Counted from the first letter of the stretch, positions 35,601 to 42,678 are shown. The stretch is DNA of 64,000 bases from a bacterium (GCA_023228325.1 JALOBK010000001.1:248001-312000), one strand, 5' to 3'. The notes: generated by a model not told the origin, from the letters alone. Numbers and translations are program-made.

Positions 35601-38238
35601 TCTCAAGATACTCCACCTGATGCCTTCTCATCGCCGTTCTTGCCATTTCAGCCGTAACTTCAAAATTATCAAGGTCAGTCTTCCTGTCTATCGAAATAAT
35701 AGGTTTTATAAGCTGGGGCCATCCTAAACTTACACCGAACACATATACCCACGGGCCTGCCAGCGCCTCATCAACAACATGGCCCGACCATATGATACTC
35801 AGTTTTTTCTCAAGGATTTCACGGGGAATCCTTTCATCAAGGATTTCAAGCCCGGACAGGATATCTATAAATTCCTCAGGTGTCACCGGGTTTTCCGCGA
35901 GTTCATAATCCCTGTTAATATCCAGCCCGGTCGCTATAAAATCCCGTTTGATTTCTTTTTCCCTTATTTCACAGGCTATCACCCGCGTCTCGGCGATTTC
36001 CAGAGCGGCTTCCAGGCTTTTCCTGTTTTCGGATATTATGCTTCCCTGTCCCTGAAGGCTGCCGGTTTGCTCGCGGAACATTTCCGCTGTCCTGCGGAAA
36101 AACTCTTTTTTTCGCTTATTCGTAATGAATTCATTGTAATTAACATATACTTCCAACGCCCGGTTTAACTGCCATCTCCGGTACGCTGATTCATCCCTTT
36201 CGGCGGCTGTTTCCGCCTGTTTTACCCTGGCTGATTTTGAAGGGTCATACTTATAAAACAAGTCAAGCCCGTAAATTTCGCTGAAACCGGGGTTTCTTTT
36301 CAAATCAAAATCAAGCCCGAATTTAAAGATTACATTTATATCCCCCGATTTTTGCACATCTATTTCCGCAACACTCCTGAGCCACTCCAGAAACGCCGCC
36401 TGAGCCTGTTTCCCGTTTATAACACTGACCGAAATAATATCTTTCAGTTCTAAGGGTTGTCCATTCGGCTTGTCCAGGACCGCGTCCGCTCTTGACTGTT
36501 TTTCCCGAAGGACCGCTTCCAACCCCCTTTTAACGTTGGTGATGGCAAACAGCCCTCCTTCAAGTCTGCATTCTATGCCTTCTTTCTCGCATATTTCCTT
36601 CAGCAGCAGCTGTGTCCGAAGCAGTTTCTCTTCTTCTTTCTTCCTGTCATCGGCTTTCTTCACTTCCTGAAATGCCTGTATCCTCCGGTTCAAAGCGAAG
36701 AAATCCGTTTCTTTAAATTTATTCAGGAAATCGCGCCTGTCGAACGCCACTATATACTCGTCATCTTTCCTGACCGCAAAATAGATCTGTCTTACAGACC
36801 ATTTATTTCCCTTTTCATCCGCCGCCGTTACGGCGCTGTCGATGAAACCGGGGCTGTCACATCTGAGCATAAAACCTTCTTTATTAAAAAAGACCCAGCC
36901 CTGTTCCAAATAGCTGTCTTCATCCGAAAGGGTTATGATCTTTTTCCCGGATTTAAAAAACCCGCTTTCCGCTAGCGCTACAGGTGAGTTTGAACCGAGC
37001 CCGGCCCCGATATAAATTTCGCGGTATTCTTCGAACGGTTTCTGGAAAAACATATAATCTATTCCCATATTCCCCATATCCGCGTCCGGCTTGACATAAG
37101 TCTTTTCCGGTTCCGCGCAAAACGCGTAAGAAAGATTGCCGTCTTCATCCGTAAAATTATATTTGAGCTCCGCTCTTCTTTTTTTGGCCTGCTTCAATGT
37201 AGGGTAAACACATATCCCGGACACCGAACCTTTGCCGTTAAACTTCAGTTCCACCATATAAACTTCTGCCAGCCTGTATAGCATACTTTTGCCCCGGTTG
37301 ATTTTTTCATAGAGGGTTGAATTGAATATTCCCGGGTCCCTCCTGTCAAGTTCAAACCTGTTCCCTTTGATATCCGTCGAATAGTATCTATGCTGGTTTA
37401 ACTCGCTGTCCCGGCAGGGAAAAGTGAAAACAGGAATAATATTCTCTATATTATGCCGGCCGGTAAAGACAGGGCCGGAACCCTTTGAAGGCAGGGCGCA
37501 GACAAATGTTTCCTTTCCTCCGGACGCAACTATGAACTCGGAGAATCCCGGCTTTTCTTTAGAGAAATACCTTTCTATATCGGGAAAATCTGAATCCTGC
37601 CGGGTTCGGGAAAGAAGGACATAAGGCGTATAACCCATCATCTGCCTGTAATAAATGATTTCTCCGCCGGAATTAAAAAACTGCCAGCCTTTGGCGTATA
37701 ATCCAGGGATATTGCCGGCATCAAGAACTATAAATTCCTGTTTTTCATCATCAGACAGGACAACATAAACGGGGCCGTGCTTAACTTTATATTTCCCGCC
37801 TGTTTCCTTATCCCGGGCGTCTGTCGAAAGATAAAATTCTCCGGTGTCAGGCGCGACACAGACTTTCCTGCCGAATGATTTTTTATAGTAAAAATCATAA
37901 TTATCAGGAATGTTTTCCCTGTTTTCAAACATTACCGGAGGCCCTTTACCGTCGCTCAGGACAGCAAAAAAACATCCCAGCGATTTGAAGGCCCGCCCTT
38001 CGGCATCAACCATATACGCCATCGAAGAGGCTTCGCCGACATCATAAGCTTCACGCTCAAAATCGGCATACTTGCGTTCGGCATCACTGGCCCGACTATC
38101 TTTCAGGAAATCGGAAAAAATATTTGTTTCGGGCAATACCTCTTCGGCAAGGACAAAAAGAGGGCAGGACAATATCGAAAAGGAGAGGATAACCGGTATA
38201 AGAAAACTATTTTTGGATAAAGTAAACCTGTCTTTCAA
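26698..38238 (-). CDS. Giant secreted protein with six TolC-like units, YD/RHS-like region and beta-sandwich repeats
   Basis: A 3,846-aa protein starting at TTG; a stop lies seven codons upstream in frame and no earlier start exists. A signal peptide occupies residues 1-31. Residues 60-510 are beta-rich, with repeats of a DxxG...FAV...D form and two GWxFFN motifs (184 and 447). Residues 630-1760 hold six helical hairpins, each preceded by a strand pair: about 660-780, 855-985, 1060-1165, 1250-1375, 1410-1535 and 1640-1755. The last has MWTIFDAGKRASENI, a classic TolC strand-helix transition. Residues 1770-2160 are helical. Residues 2160-3350 are strand-rich with YD/RHS-like turns (YKYDEMDRLSREIDMTTG). 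Residues 3360-3545 are helical. Two beta-sandwich repeats follow (about 3548-3660 and 3727-3835). It is likely an outer-membrane channel with large exposed or periplasmic parts. The downstream GT2-GH gene is coupled to it. Confidence 0.78.
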   Translation of the reverse strand: MKDRFTLSKNSFLIPVILSFSILSCPLFVLAEEVLPETNIFSDFLKDSRASDAERKYADFEREAYDVGEASSMAYMVDAEGRAFKSLGCFFAVLSDGKGPPVMFENRENIPDNYDFYYKKSFGRKVCVAPDTGEFYLSTDARDKETGGKYKVKHGPVYVVLSDDEKQEFIVLDAGNIPGLYAKGWQFFNSGGEIIYYRQMMGYTPYVLLSRTRQDSDFPDIERYFSKEKPGFSEFIVASGGKETFVCALPSKGSGPVFTGRHNIENIIPVFTFPCRDSELNQHRYYSTDIKGNRFELDRRDPGIFNSTLYEKINRGKSMLYRLAEVYMVELKFNGKGSVSGICVYPTLKQAKKRRAELKYNFTDEDGNLSYAFCAEPEKTYVKPDADMGNMGIDYMFFQKPFEEYREIYIGAGLGSNSPVALAESGFFKSGKKIITLSDEDSYLEQGWVFFNKEGFMLRCDSPGFIDSAVTAADEKGNKWSVRQIYFAVRKDDEYIVAFDRRDFLNKFKETDFFALNRRIQAFQEVKKADDRKKEEEKLLRTQLLLKEICEKEGIECRLEGGLFAITNVKRGLEAVLREKQSRADAVLDKPNGQPLELKDIISVSVINGKQAQAAFLEWLRSVAEIDVQKSGDINVIFKFGLDFDLKRNPGFSEIYGLDLFYKYDPSKSARVKQAETAAERDESAYRRWQLNRALEVYVNYNEFITNKRKKEFFRRTAEMFREQTGSLQGQGSIISENRKSLEAALEIAETRVIACEIREKEIKRDFIATGLDINRDYELAENPVTPEEFIDILSGLEILDERIPREILEKKLSIIWSGHVVDEALAGPWVYVFGVSLGWPQLIKPIISIDRKTDLDNFEVTAEMARTAMRRHQVEYLETSKRYREEKELIETALPRIESLIEDMDSYVDMFDESLEKIKDELAAGSLPPDFTVLYSSKVMDARNARDEAVCALNETKAYYEARLRDLKLLDLPVTEERFVGEYKLADVLDDIVRESEEVGDLALSKIDIEEARLKLWEAKQKPLVLLSKITPYVSFEAGDISFNSLASVQTKGMGWKYLIEFLELDVRVSELENEYIRQNLRYDALKAYQNYIDAELKLKNASAASGAWEDALKALENDRYKGTETLLDCLSRLKVSRINLSQAEKDVEISKQTLAHLTGTEFEKLDRDSFNMPVEKPDPVLRLQILRLRKLQAEMILNMIKWDRTIGLESFFSLSELGKKEKKLDLGFYFSDYVMNTVRKLGFDVWKEKHIIRKWDNMINREMTGLYHRRNDGKHDLRNAMDKLRVSIDYFGLSSEMLKSSQEKSADILNEGMISPYDILFSKARLIDAGDSLRNAYNEFICSLIENDYFVNAGELLGAFARQSDVASAAELASVEDFKRWESLISGLGDGLGILLSYRSEDRKKWDETFQAVGKWRVNIAEDIGRWYAADSRYRAAEAESGKAFIEEVNNIVSLAVRYEYESARLERIQEEIDILRSAVDIASSMLVDAKDSSMEDKLFRAQLFLFNKERQFADVQTELKKLKEHIIGNMIKTGEFAYILPDGTLKPVELHSVTEKEFNHIWKEYRKKHPSLKMMNAYLDESRANCVATDPFLNFFIPTVEIWFSLPDIVTNREDEWVSYDGSEKNKDVSATAMWTIFDAGKRASENIKATVEHRKNIRILDSQSNSVKRTLEIELESVDTRMRIVNIRKNALDKAQANISSVLERYRRFDTTEDELIVSLEQWEQAYASYMDAAADNFTRCVAMAEIFNSMGIDLVSARETGDEAVSRVEETDLDIKIEPYAGSDLKAQTVEMEWEKDSIFISSVEEILKILGPSSVDIIEENEWVRIFAGICRIHKIQNTADAVEHMKLAINRLPVILERYNDLALEVKGSKDYKRLNTAFPDFFGTFFYPLTTQEKSGQVNNPEKGSYPLLFNVLGMADYLVCLERSLDITWAGYRSRMTAGDKVEKHLKELFETLSRRGAGYEIWRVRLENLIDRVCLPQTNEQKRASRVEVVQTVSSIMGRPYEPDSRTDSIALDLFFRYIYEKNISPAELDGNLSRLEKIKGICEQNFVPEPGTEDFYRNEMAAYLRYLIRQREMLLKKKNRSLSDEIRIEELEKRIKVEEKITYEAITAVAVLDMFTGLTEGIIEEDDFEENLAFMQKEIIPIMKGPDGKFIEGFDYPLFDAVHLANSHLKAFPSLDAEGRKIIYYVDERTNEIMLFYRDERNPRKIYKGLFDPVAHKVRGWLFQEWNEPKQIRDYKFEVPDGTNVMVKLGDRLEISEFNKLGEKIKDVYLYKERNKEKLTVSREMVSIDEVPNRKVEETWVSLFDKRGEIILSQGWIAGLNKSINGLVSTEGFAEPVLKEYYKFEPNYKYTDAGGKTYSVTRMEGERYNILSGKVMFRQSLHSKFQPDYGKDVLVESVIEDSGISERYTFMTAYKSRETGEKDERGRKIIEIGEEEYIVSNLGRKDEKKRLMMTSSYIYRGVDKETGLDAWEQVEYHDYSTGAWMKLGGFVMVDGVKMITRSGRDRLGHNYTEVGGTIIQYGAEGSPTFVPTPLHKIRYEEMLPWGDVKVVYDRDSSVTEIFKYSDGPKEFKPIRMESSLIEKDGEEIKRTEPRVMRDGTVFDGEKFIFPGNFSYKPDPGRFPKEVLYKFYVKQEYDEQKKDFVVTEEHRIIEDREEKLYYKVMFDAVEKEIEVYEFLPEAEVTMSDGRRQSHKNVMKSLIYDKDGELTAERYHRIVYDRYSRSKDVWYFLQSDELLEKPLYDYGQAEQIIRIFIVDKGILYHEDGSTTVIEKWSTVDGKEPEITENYLVHKDFLGDVISLDSNGVYKDENGREKHFVPQSYKFVTIDKNALKKNKEPVSLMDFNDEKAAEVYYDRETDSIKSKFYCSACYERVYQLKLPDRFNWIVQTKQDTKKINKSFGFYDIYAKPLYQEIFTVPLSKGEGLKYRCDALMFNEEDGTVTEYFTMIDPKTGGVTPVAEKTSILIRQNSPEEEDIYLVTENRYFLKKTIQKFTYEIDEEGNELWDSVAFLSGAGEARYPGIDYNRMPLASKKWEMNEDGTQGKLLEYDKFLYYPVNDRQVIIEMTTRSGRDGKPVPPEESLQEGQKCVAYITDLAEDSYSFNRMKVVLSGKERGQWTFEYPEDEPDVRRVKIPDTDSYVTIYLERNPETKLYSISQSYYGKGGFEFFDGVRDFVKVYIPQNLIDPVTGEITDVGRLTDEIQMLSEYKYDEMDRLSREIDMTTGIRKEIDYEGDTKKVSEVKTYKGRKLIKKVDYDTETGKKLLFESPEMKVGPILEIVEKGGLLDRERVSRKYYYRDNTAIVNMMDERGIVYSVLIPMDENGNYYRGRSFYIYDKRLTFEELPKEKPIAEINPDEPVDIRSEEFARQAWIVMGAIGGVFSEDEIKNIDDILINMIGDAMLVEYSKALESGVDFSGVEKIWEIHDPFSLSTMLRSRLFKELEDLVDGKYDSNFSEIEIRRRSKYISMLFNLFRKIYFREFVKIKKQPENYQYDILFTRNMLLEQAEAYNFIDLYNDLNPGEKELISLVKSSSEGLDTIIKYEFVSAKDKKGSPFDLRGSKVVFLIATGMPGRHVLSFIFEDATGKRRIMQRVIEGQKYLDALNEKEKGKFFTRVVFAPDSLDLEKNIFTAENFMPDKIVSFSIVSDSLRDIKDKEKYEIDNARLEKPRFEEQKEKIQEGIVEFKTEDLKSRMVAPPEITRKMQPDSRKLSDLYLSDTYAVYYDLTDAKGNPVNLDGKNVFINWQIPDDFRKQKTEIIVSFVDVFGNVRNSVLYTDNKGSLVFNSRCLSTGDFNAFRVVMLKFEIRKKAYLRASVTGKFISGELTPCIAFNGAEVL

Positions 38239-38430
38239 ATTGTAAACCTTTTATACATCTTCCGGATAACATTTAAGGCAACTGGGTTTCGATTCAGGAT
38301 GCATTAACAAAGATGTAATTAAATACAAATAATATATGATTTATATTTTTCTTAATTTTAATATAAACAGAGGATTTCTCAAAGACTATTTTTACGGCAG
38401 CAAAATGCGGAATATAGAAGAGGAAATATT
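38239..38430 (-). promoter_or_regulatory. AT-rich leader and possible promoter of the giant-gene pair
   Basis: The 192 bp between the kinase stop and the giant gene are very AT-rich. On the minus strand, TTGAGA (38377-38382) and TAAAAT (38355-38360) are 16 bp apart and would start a leader of about 110 nt. AAAAGG precedes the TTG start codon at about 9 bp. No riboswitch or terminator structure was recognised, so read-through from the exopolysaccharide operon remains possible. Confidence 0.35.
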
Positions 38431-40092
38431 TTAACTGTTATAATAATGGGAATGGTAGTAATAGCCGGCTGATTCGCCGTTCTTAATCGATACCTTATTC
38501 AATATCACCCCCAGAATATTGATTTTAGAGTCTTTCAGGGTCTTTGCCATGCGGTGAAGGACCTTGCGCGAAGTCTTGCCTCCCTGAATGACTATAATCA
38601 ACTGGCCGGCCAGTTTGGAAAGCATAACCGCGTCCGTAACGACCGCCATCGGGGATGAATCGAACAACACGATGTCAAAACTGTTTTCCGCGGCGCTTAT
38701 AAATTCCTTTATCCTTGCCCCCGACATAAGTTCGGAAGGGTTGGAAGGGCTTAAGCCGCAACTGACCAGATAAAGGTTATCAATATCCGTTTTCTGCACC
38801 AGCCCGTCAAACGGCACATGAGCAACAAGAAAATCGCTCAAACCCTTTACATCTTTCTTTTTAAAAATACTTTTTTTGTTAAAAAACTCCTGTAACCTCG
38901 GCCTTCTCAGGTCGGAATCAACCAGCAGGATTTTTTTGCCGCTTTTGGCAAGGACAATGCCTAAATTGCACAGATTTGTTGTTTTCCCCTCCTCAGGCCC
39001 CGGTGAAGATACAACAATGCTTTTCGGAGACCCCCGCTCTTCCAGAATATTGAATATTTTGGTCCTTATATGCTTAAAAGCCTCTACCGAAGGCCCTTTT
39101 GGAGTAACATGAGCCAGCAACCCCTTATCGAATTTCCTGAATCCTTTTTTTACTTTTCCTATCTCGGGCACAACACCGAGCAGTGTCCAGTCTATACTCT
39201 TCTCAAGTTCATCAACAGTCTTGATGTTCTCATCGAGATATTCAAAAAAGAACGCAATCCCTATTCCGCCGAAAAGCCCCAGGATAGCCGCGAGCATAAT
39301 ATTCAAACGTTTCTTGGGTTTTACAGGCAGCAGAGGCACTTCCGCGGGATCCTGGATGCTGACATTATTGGGCTTTAACCCCTCAAGAGGATATTTTCCG
39401 CTGGAAGCAAAATCGTTTTCTATCACTTCAAAATCAAACGTTGAATTCTTAACGGCTTCTATTTTTTTAACAACTTCGTTTATTTCTTCATGAAGCCTTA
39501 TCATTGCCGGATGTTTATCTTTATAAACCTTGCTGTATTCCGATAATTTCGCTTCCATTTTCAGGTATTCGTTCTTCAGCAGGTTCATCATCTCATTGCG
39601 GCTTATGTAATAAAGGTTTCTTCTTACATACAATTCGGCAATCCTGTTTGCGATAGCCGCCGCCATAACAGGGTCGGGGTTATCAACATTCAGCGATACC
39701 AGCCTCGTATCCCTTATGGGCTCGATTTTTATGGTCTTTAAGAAGGATTTAACAGGGTCTTTGGCTTTCGTGTATTTTTTGTTTTCCCCGAGCCTGAATT
39801 CATCGAAGACTTTTTTCGCGAGCAGGCGCGACTGGATAATCTCTATCTGGCTCTGGTAATACTCCTTATATGTGTAATAATTTCTTGAATCCAGGGAAAC
39901 CATCCCCGAGGTCGTTAACACATCGGGGCTTTCAATATCTATAAGAAGTATTGCCGTGGCCCTGTAAACGGGCTTCATCAGGAAACTGCCTATAGTTACA
40001 AGGCATACCACAGTAACAAAAAACAGTATAATAACGCCTGAGTGCCTCTTTATCACCCTCGCGTAATCTTTAATATCAACCTGCTGTTCCAT
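38431..40092 (-). CDS. Wzz-type chain-length determinant fused to a bacterial tyrosine kinase
   Basis: A 553-aa inner-membrane protein. Membrane helices at about residues 20-40 and 263-284 bracket a periplasmic Wzz domain, with the proline-rich EVPLLPVKP before helix two. The cytoplasmic BY-kinase has Walker A GPEEGKTT (365-372), Walker A' LLVDSDLRRP (389-398) and Walker B IVLFDSSP (474-481). The tail carries a tyrosine cluster (Tyr544-546, 550, 551), the usual autophosphorylation site. It controls polymer length and export together with the Wza-like protein encoded 9 bp upstream. Full-length Wzc/EpsB type. Confidence 0.93.
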   Translation of the reverse strand: MEQQVDIKDYARVIKRHSGVIILFFVTVVCLVTIGSFLMKPVYRATAILLIDIESPDVLTTSGMVSLDSRNYYTYKEYYQSQIEIIQSRLLAKKVFDEFRLGENKKYTKAKDPVKSFLKTIKIEPIRDTRLVSLNVDNPDPVMAAAIANRIAELYVRRNLYYISRNEMMNLLKNEYLKMEAKLSEYSKVYKDKHPAMIRLHEEINEVVKKIEAVKNSTFDFEVIENDFASSGKYPLEGLKPNNVSIQDPAEVPLLPVKPKKRLNIMLAAILGLFGGIGIAFFFEYLDENIKTVDELEKSIDWTLLGVVPEIGKVKKGFRKFDKGLLAHVTPKGPSVEAFKHIRTKIFNILEERGSPKSIVVSSPGPEEGKTTNLCNLGIVLAKSGKKILLVDSDLRRPRLQEFFNKKSIFKKKDVKGLSDFLVAHVPFDGLVQKTDIDNLYLVSCGLSPSNPSELMSGARIKEFISAAENSFDIVLFDSSPMAVVTDAVMLSKLAGQLIIVIQGGKTSRKVLHRMAKTLKDSKINILGVILNKVSIKNGESAGYYYHSHYYNS

Positions 40093-40101
40093 AATCCGCC
40101 T

Positions 40102-40680
40102 TTAGAAAAAGCTTTCGGGCACAAATATAACATCGCCCGGCCTGATAACTATATCTTTTTCTTTCTGACCTTTCTGGGTTATATCCTTAACGGGAATAAT
40201 AATTGTTTTCTTCTCCCCGTTTTCCATTCGCATTATTCTCGTGGTATTGACGCTCGCGTCTTTGGTGAAACCGCCCGCCATGGCTACCGCTTCCAGCAGG
40301 GTTGTTTCTTTCTCATCCGGCATATCATACTTCCCCGGGTTTTTTACCTCGCCAAGGACCGAAACCTGACGCGGATGATATTCTTCTATAAAAATCAGCA
40401 CCTGAGCACTTACAAGATAATCTTTTTCGAGAAGTTCCTTTATAGTGTTTTCAAGCTCCTGGACAGTCAACCCTTTCACATATAATGTCCCTATAAGAGG
40501 AAAGGTGATATTCCCGTCGGCAGTAACTCTTGTCTGCGTTGTAAGGTCCGGCTGTTCATGGACGGTGATTTTCAAAACGTCTGTCGCCTGCAGTTTATAT
40601 TCCGTAGACTGAGAATAAAGGAAAGAGGAACTTAAAAATATTAAAACAAAGAAAAGCTTTAAAAAAATGTTTGTTTTCAT
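40102..40680 (-). CDS. Wza-like polysaccharide export protein
   Basis: A 192-aa secreted protein with a signal peptide (residues about 1-24, ending near LYSQS). A poly_export domain (YKLQATDVLKITVHEQPDL, about 28-105) and one SLBB domain (QVSVLGEVKNPGKY, about 113-185) follow. It is shorter than E. coli Wza and lacks the C-terminal amphipathic helix that forms the Wza outer-membrane pore. The pore may therefore be supplied by another protein, such as the adjacent beta-barrel or the giant channel-like protein. It pairs with the tyrosine kinase downstream. Confidence 0.92.
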   Translation of the reverse strand: MKTNIFLKLFFVLIFLSSSFLYSQSTEYKLQATDVLKITVHEQPDLTTQTRVTADGNITFPLIGTLYVKGLTVQELENTIKELLEKDYLVSAQVLIFIEEYHPRQVSVLGEVKNPGKYDMPDEKETTLLEAVAMAGGFTKDASVNTTRIMRMENGEKKTIIIPVKDITQKGQKEKDIVIRPGDVIFVPESFF

Positions 40681-40724
40681 AAAGTATATCTAAAATATGG
40701 TTTTAGAAACCGGCAGGGTCAGGA

Positions 40725-42026
40725 TTAAAAACCGACTGTTCCTTTCACCGTTATAATATGATCTTCAAAATCAAAAGTGTCAAATTTTGAGTCTCTCTGT
40801 TTATACTCATACATAGCTTCCAGCGACAGCCATTCCCTGACATCGTAGCGCAGGCCGCCTCCGCCCCCGAAAATATGGTCATACCTTCTGGCGGTCTCAG
40901 TTCCCTCTGTAGTCTCTTCCGGATACCAGTTATACTGGTAATCTCCGTAAAGGTTGGCGGAAACTTTATCATTAAACCAGTGAGTGTAACTTAAGGAAAC
41001 AAAATTCACGTTATAGTAGTTTATATCCTGATAAGTAGATTCATAAATACTTCTCTCAACATTCAGTGTGAAAACATCATCTTTAGACGCTTTAAACTCA
41101 ATGCCGCCCTTGCATACAAAACTGAAAAAATCCTTATCCACAACATAGTCCGAACTGTCATATTTCTGGTAACGCAGGCCAGCCCTGCCGTTAATCGTGA
41201 TTTTATCGGTCAGTTCCCCCTTAAGTCCGACAAGGTCTTCCGTGTACCACGAATCGGAACTGTACCTGCTGTTATACCTGTAAAAGCCAAGGTCGCTTTC
41301 AACCAGGAAAGAAGTTTTCGGGGCGAACCTGTAACTCAACGTTACATCAACAACGTGCAGTTTCCTGTCTTTATCATCGTATGTCAGGGGCCCGGCGATT
41401 ATTTCATCATTCAGGTAATCTTCTATCCCGAAGGTATAACCGATATCATAGGAAAGCTGGTCAAAAGCGGAAGATACACCCGCCCTTAAATGATTATGCT
41501 GCTGTCTTATCCTGTTGGTGTCTTCCGAACCGGAGCGGTCGGAAAATCTCCTGTACATCTCGCTGACATTCACCCTGAAATTTGTAAAATCAAGAGCCGC
41601 AAGGCCTCTGATGGTATGGTCTATGTAATCTTCCCTGTCATACCTCGCGAAGAAATAAGCGTCCATCTTATAATCAGCGCTTAATTTATGCTCCTGAATA
41701 GGAAGTTCAATCCCGATTGAAGGGCTTAATTTTGTTATAAAATCTTCTTTTTCATCATCTTCCGTAAGAAAAATGTTTGAATCCCATTGTTCCTGGGCTG
41801 TAAACGCGGCGTGAAGAAGGAACGGGTCCGCTTTTAATCCTTCCCTGAGGGGCAATTCATTGTTTGTCAACTCAAACTTCGTAACGCTTCCCAAAATACC
41901 TGACCTGACAGGGAGCGTTTCTTCAATACGAGTGGTCCTGTCTTCGCTGAGAGTTTCCGCTATGGCAATGTTGGCAAGTAAAAAGACAACTGAGAACAGC
42001 AAGAAAAGATATCCCGTTTTTCTCAT
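40725..42026 (-). CDS. Outer-membrane beta-barrel protein (putative porin BBP2 type)
   Basis: A 433-aa protein with a signal peptide (about 1-23), then alternating strands typical of an outer-membrane barrel. These include KLSADYKMDAYFFARY, VDVTLSYRFAPKTSFLVE and a C-terminal strand ending HIITVKGTVGF with the final Phe expected for BAM recognition. Similar barrels occur in exopolysaccharide loci as export porins for Wza-like proteins without their own pore. It is 44 bp upstream of the Wza-like gene. Substrate selectivity cannot be judged from sequence. Confidence 0.85.
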   Translation of the reverse strand: MRKTGYLFLLFSVVFLLANIAIAETLSEDRTTRIEETLPVRSGILGSVTKFELTNNELPLREGLKADPFLLHAAFTAQEQWDSNIFLTEDDEKEDFITKLSPSIGIELPIQEHKLSADYKMDAYFFARYDREDYIDHTIRGLAALDFTNFRVNVSEMYRRFSDRSGSEDTNRIRQQHNHLRAGVSSAFDQLSYDIGYTFGIEDYLNDEIIAGPLTYDDKDRKLHVVDVTLSYRFAPKTSFLVESDLGFYRYNSRYSSDSWYTEDLVGLKGELTDKITINGRAGLRYQKYDSSDYVVDKDFFSFVCKGGIEFKASKDDVFTLNVERSIYESTYQDINYYNVNFVSLSYTHWFNDKVSANLYGDYQYNWYPEETTEGTETARRYDHIFGGGGGLRYDVREWLSLEAMYEYKQRDSKFDTFDFEDHIITVKGTVGF

Positions 42027-42085
42027 AACATCCTCTGATTTAAGAAGTTAATGTAACTATCCATAAAAAAACAAATTCCCCCGAA

Positions 42086-42119
42086 GCAATTATCTTATCA
42101 ATTGCGCAGGGAAAGTCAA
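42086..42119 (-). promoter_or_regulatory. Possible promoter with inverted repeat before the barrel-Wza-kinase genes
   Basis: The minus strand has TTGACT (42114-42119) and GATAAT (42089-42094), 19 bp apart, which is longer than ideal. A 20-bp inverted repeat with GCAATT/AATTGC ends (42086-42105) covers the -10 region and could be an operator. It would give the barrel, Wza-like, kinase and perhaps giant genes their own start. Confidence 0.42.
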
Positions 42120-42135
42120 GCAAGAACACTTAACC

Positions 42136-42678
42136 TTATGACTGGCTGGCGGGTTCTTCCGTAATTCCGGGCCCCCCGAAAGGATTTATTCTCGGCCGGT
42201 CAGGAAGTATATACGCTTCGGCTATCGCTACCGATTTTATCGCGTTTATAAGCTGCGCCGCCAGTTCTTTCGAAACACAATCTTCAGGTGTTATCTCCGG
42301 AACTTCTATGCCCGACAGGCTGCATATTGTCTGCAGTTTTTCATCAAAAGTCAAACCGTCCGCTTTAGTGCAGATAAAATATATAATGTCTGTCAGATCC
42401 TGGGCGTCTATACTGTCGCCCGGATTTGCCTGCGCAAAATAAGAAGAACTGAGAGATGCGAGCATATTGGAAAGCACCTCATAATATTCTTCATCCGAAA
42501 GCACTTCCGTCCCCACAGGAGGCTGTATATTGAGCGCTTTTGTAAGCATCTCGGCAAACTCGACATTGGTAACGGCATCAGGCGAATCGCAGGAAGCGGC
42601 ATCTTCCTCCCCGTAAGAATATGCGCAGAAAAACGCCAATCCTAAAGCAATGGCCGTTAAATATGTTATCTTTCTCAT
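42136..42678 (-). CDS. Secreted protein of unknown function in the export locus
   Basis: A 180-aa protein with a signal peptide (about residues 1-23, cleaved near YSYGEE). The mature part is acidic and mostly helical, with cysteines near residues 29, 103, 118 and 134. The phrase VTNVEFAEMLTKALNI faintly recalls an S-layer-homology helix, but the full domain pattern is missing. The C-terminus is proline/glycine-rich (PDRPRINPFGGPG). RBS AGGAG lies 6 bp before the ATG and a plausible promoter lies just upstream. I do not recognise the family; context suggests a periplasmic or surface accessory of exopolysaccharide export. Confidence 0.75.
   Translation of the reverse strand: MRKITYLTAIALGLAFFCAYSYGEEDAASCDSPDAVTNVEFAEMLTKALNIQPPVGTEVLSDEEYYEVLSNMLASLSSSYFAQANPGDSIDAQDLTDIIYFICTKADGLTFDEKLQTICSLSGIEVPEITPEDCVSKELAAQLINAIKSVAIAEAYILPDRPRINPFGGPGITEEPASQS

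Noticed and set aside
26698..38238. Assembly artefact joining several tolC-like genes into one frame
   Set aside because: The frame is uninterrupted over 11.5 kb with one signal peptide, and the six units are strongly diverged from each other rather than duplicated copies; an artefact would not leave such divergence.
38239..38430. Cyclic-di-GMP riboswitch upstream of the giant genes
   Set aside because: No conserved GEMM-like sequence or paired stems were found in the AT-rich leader.
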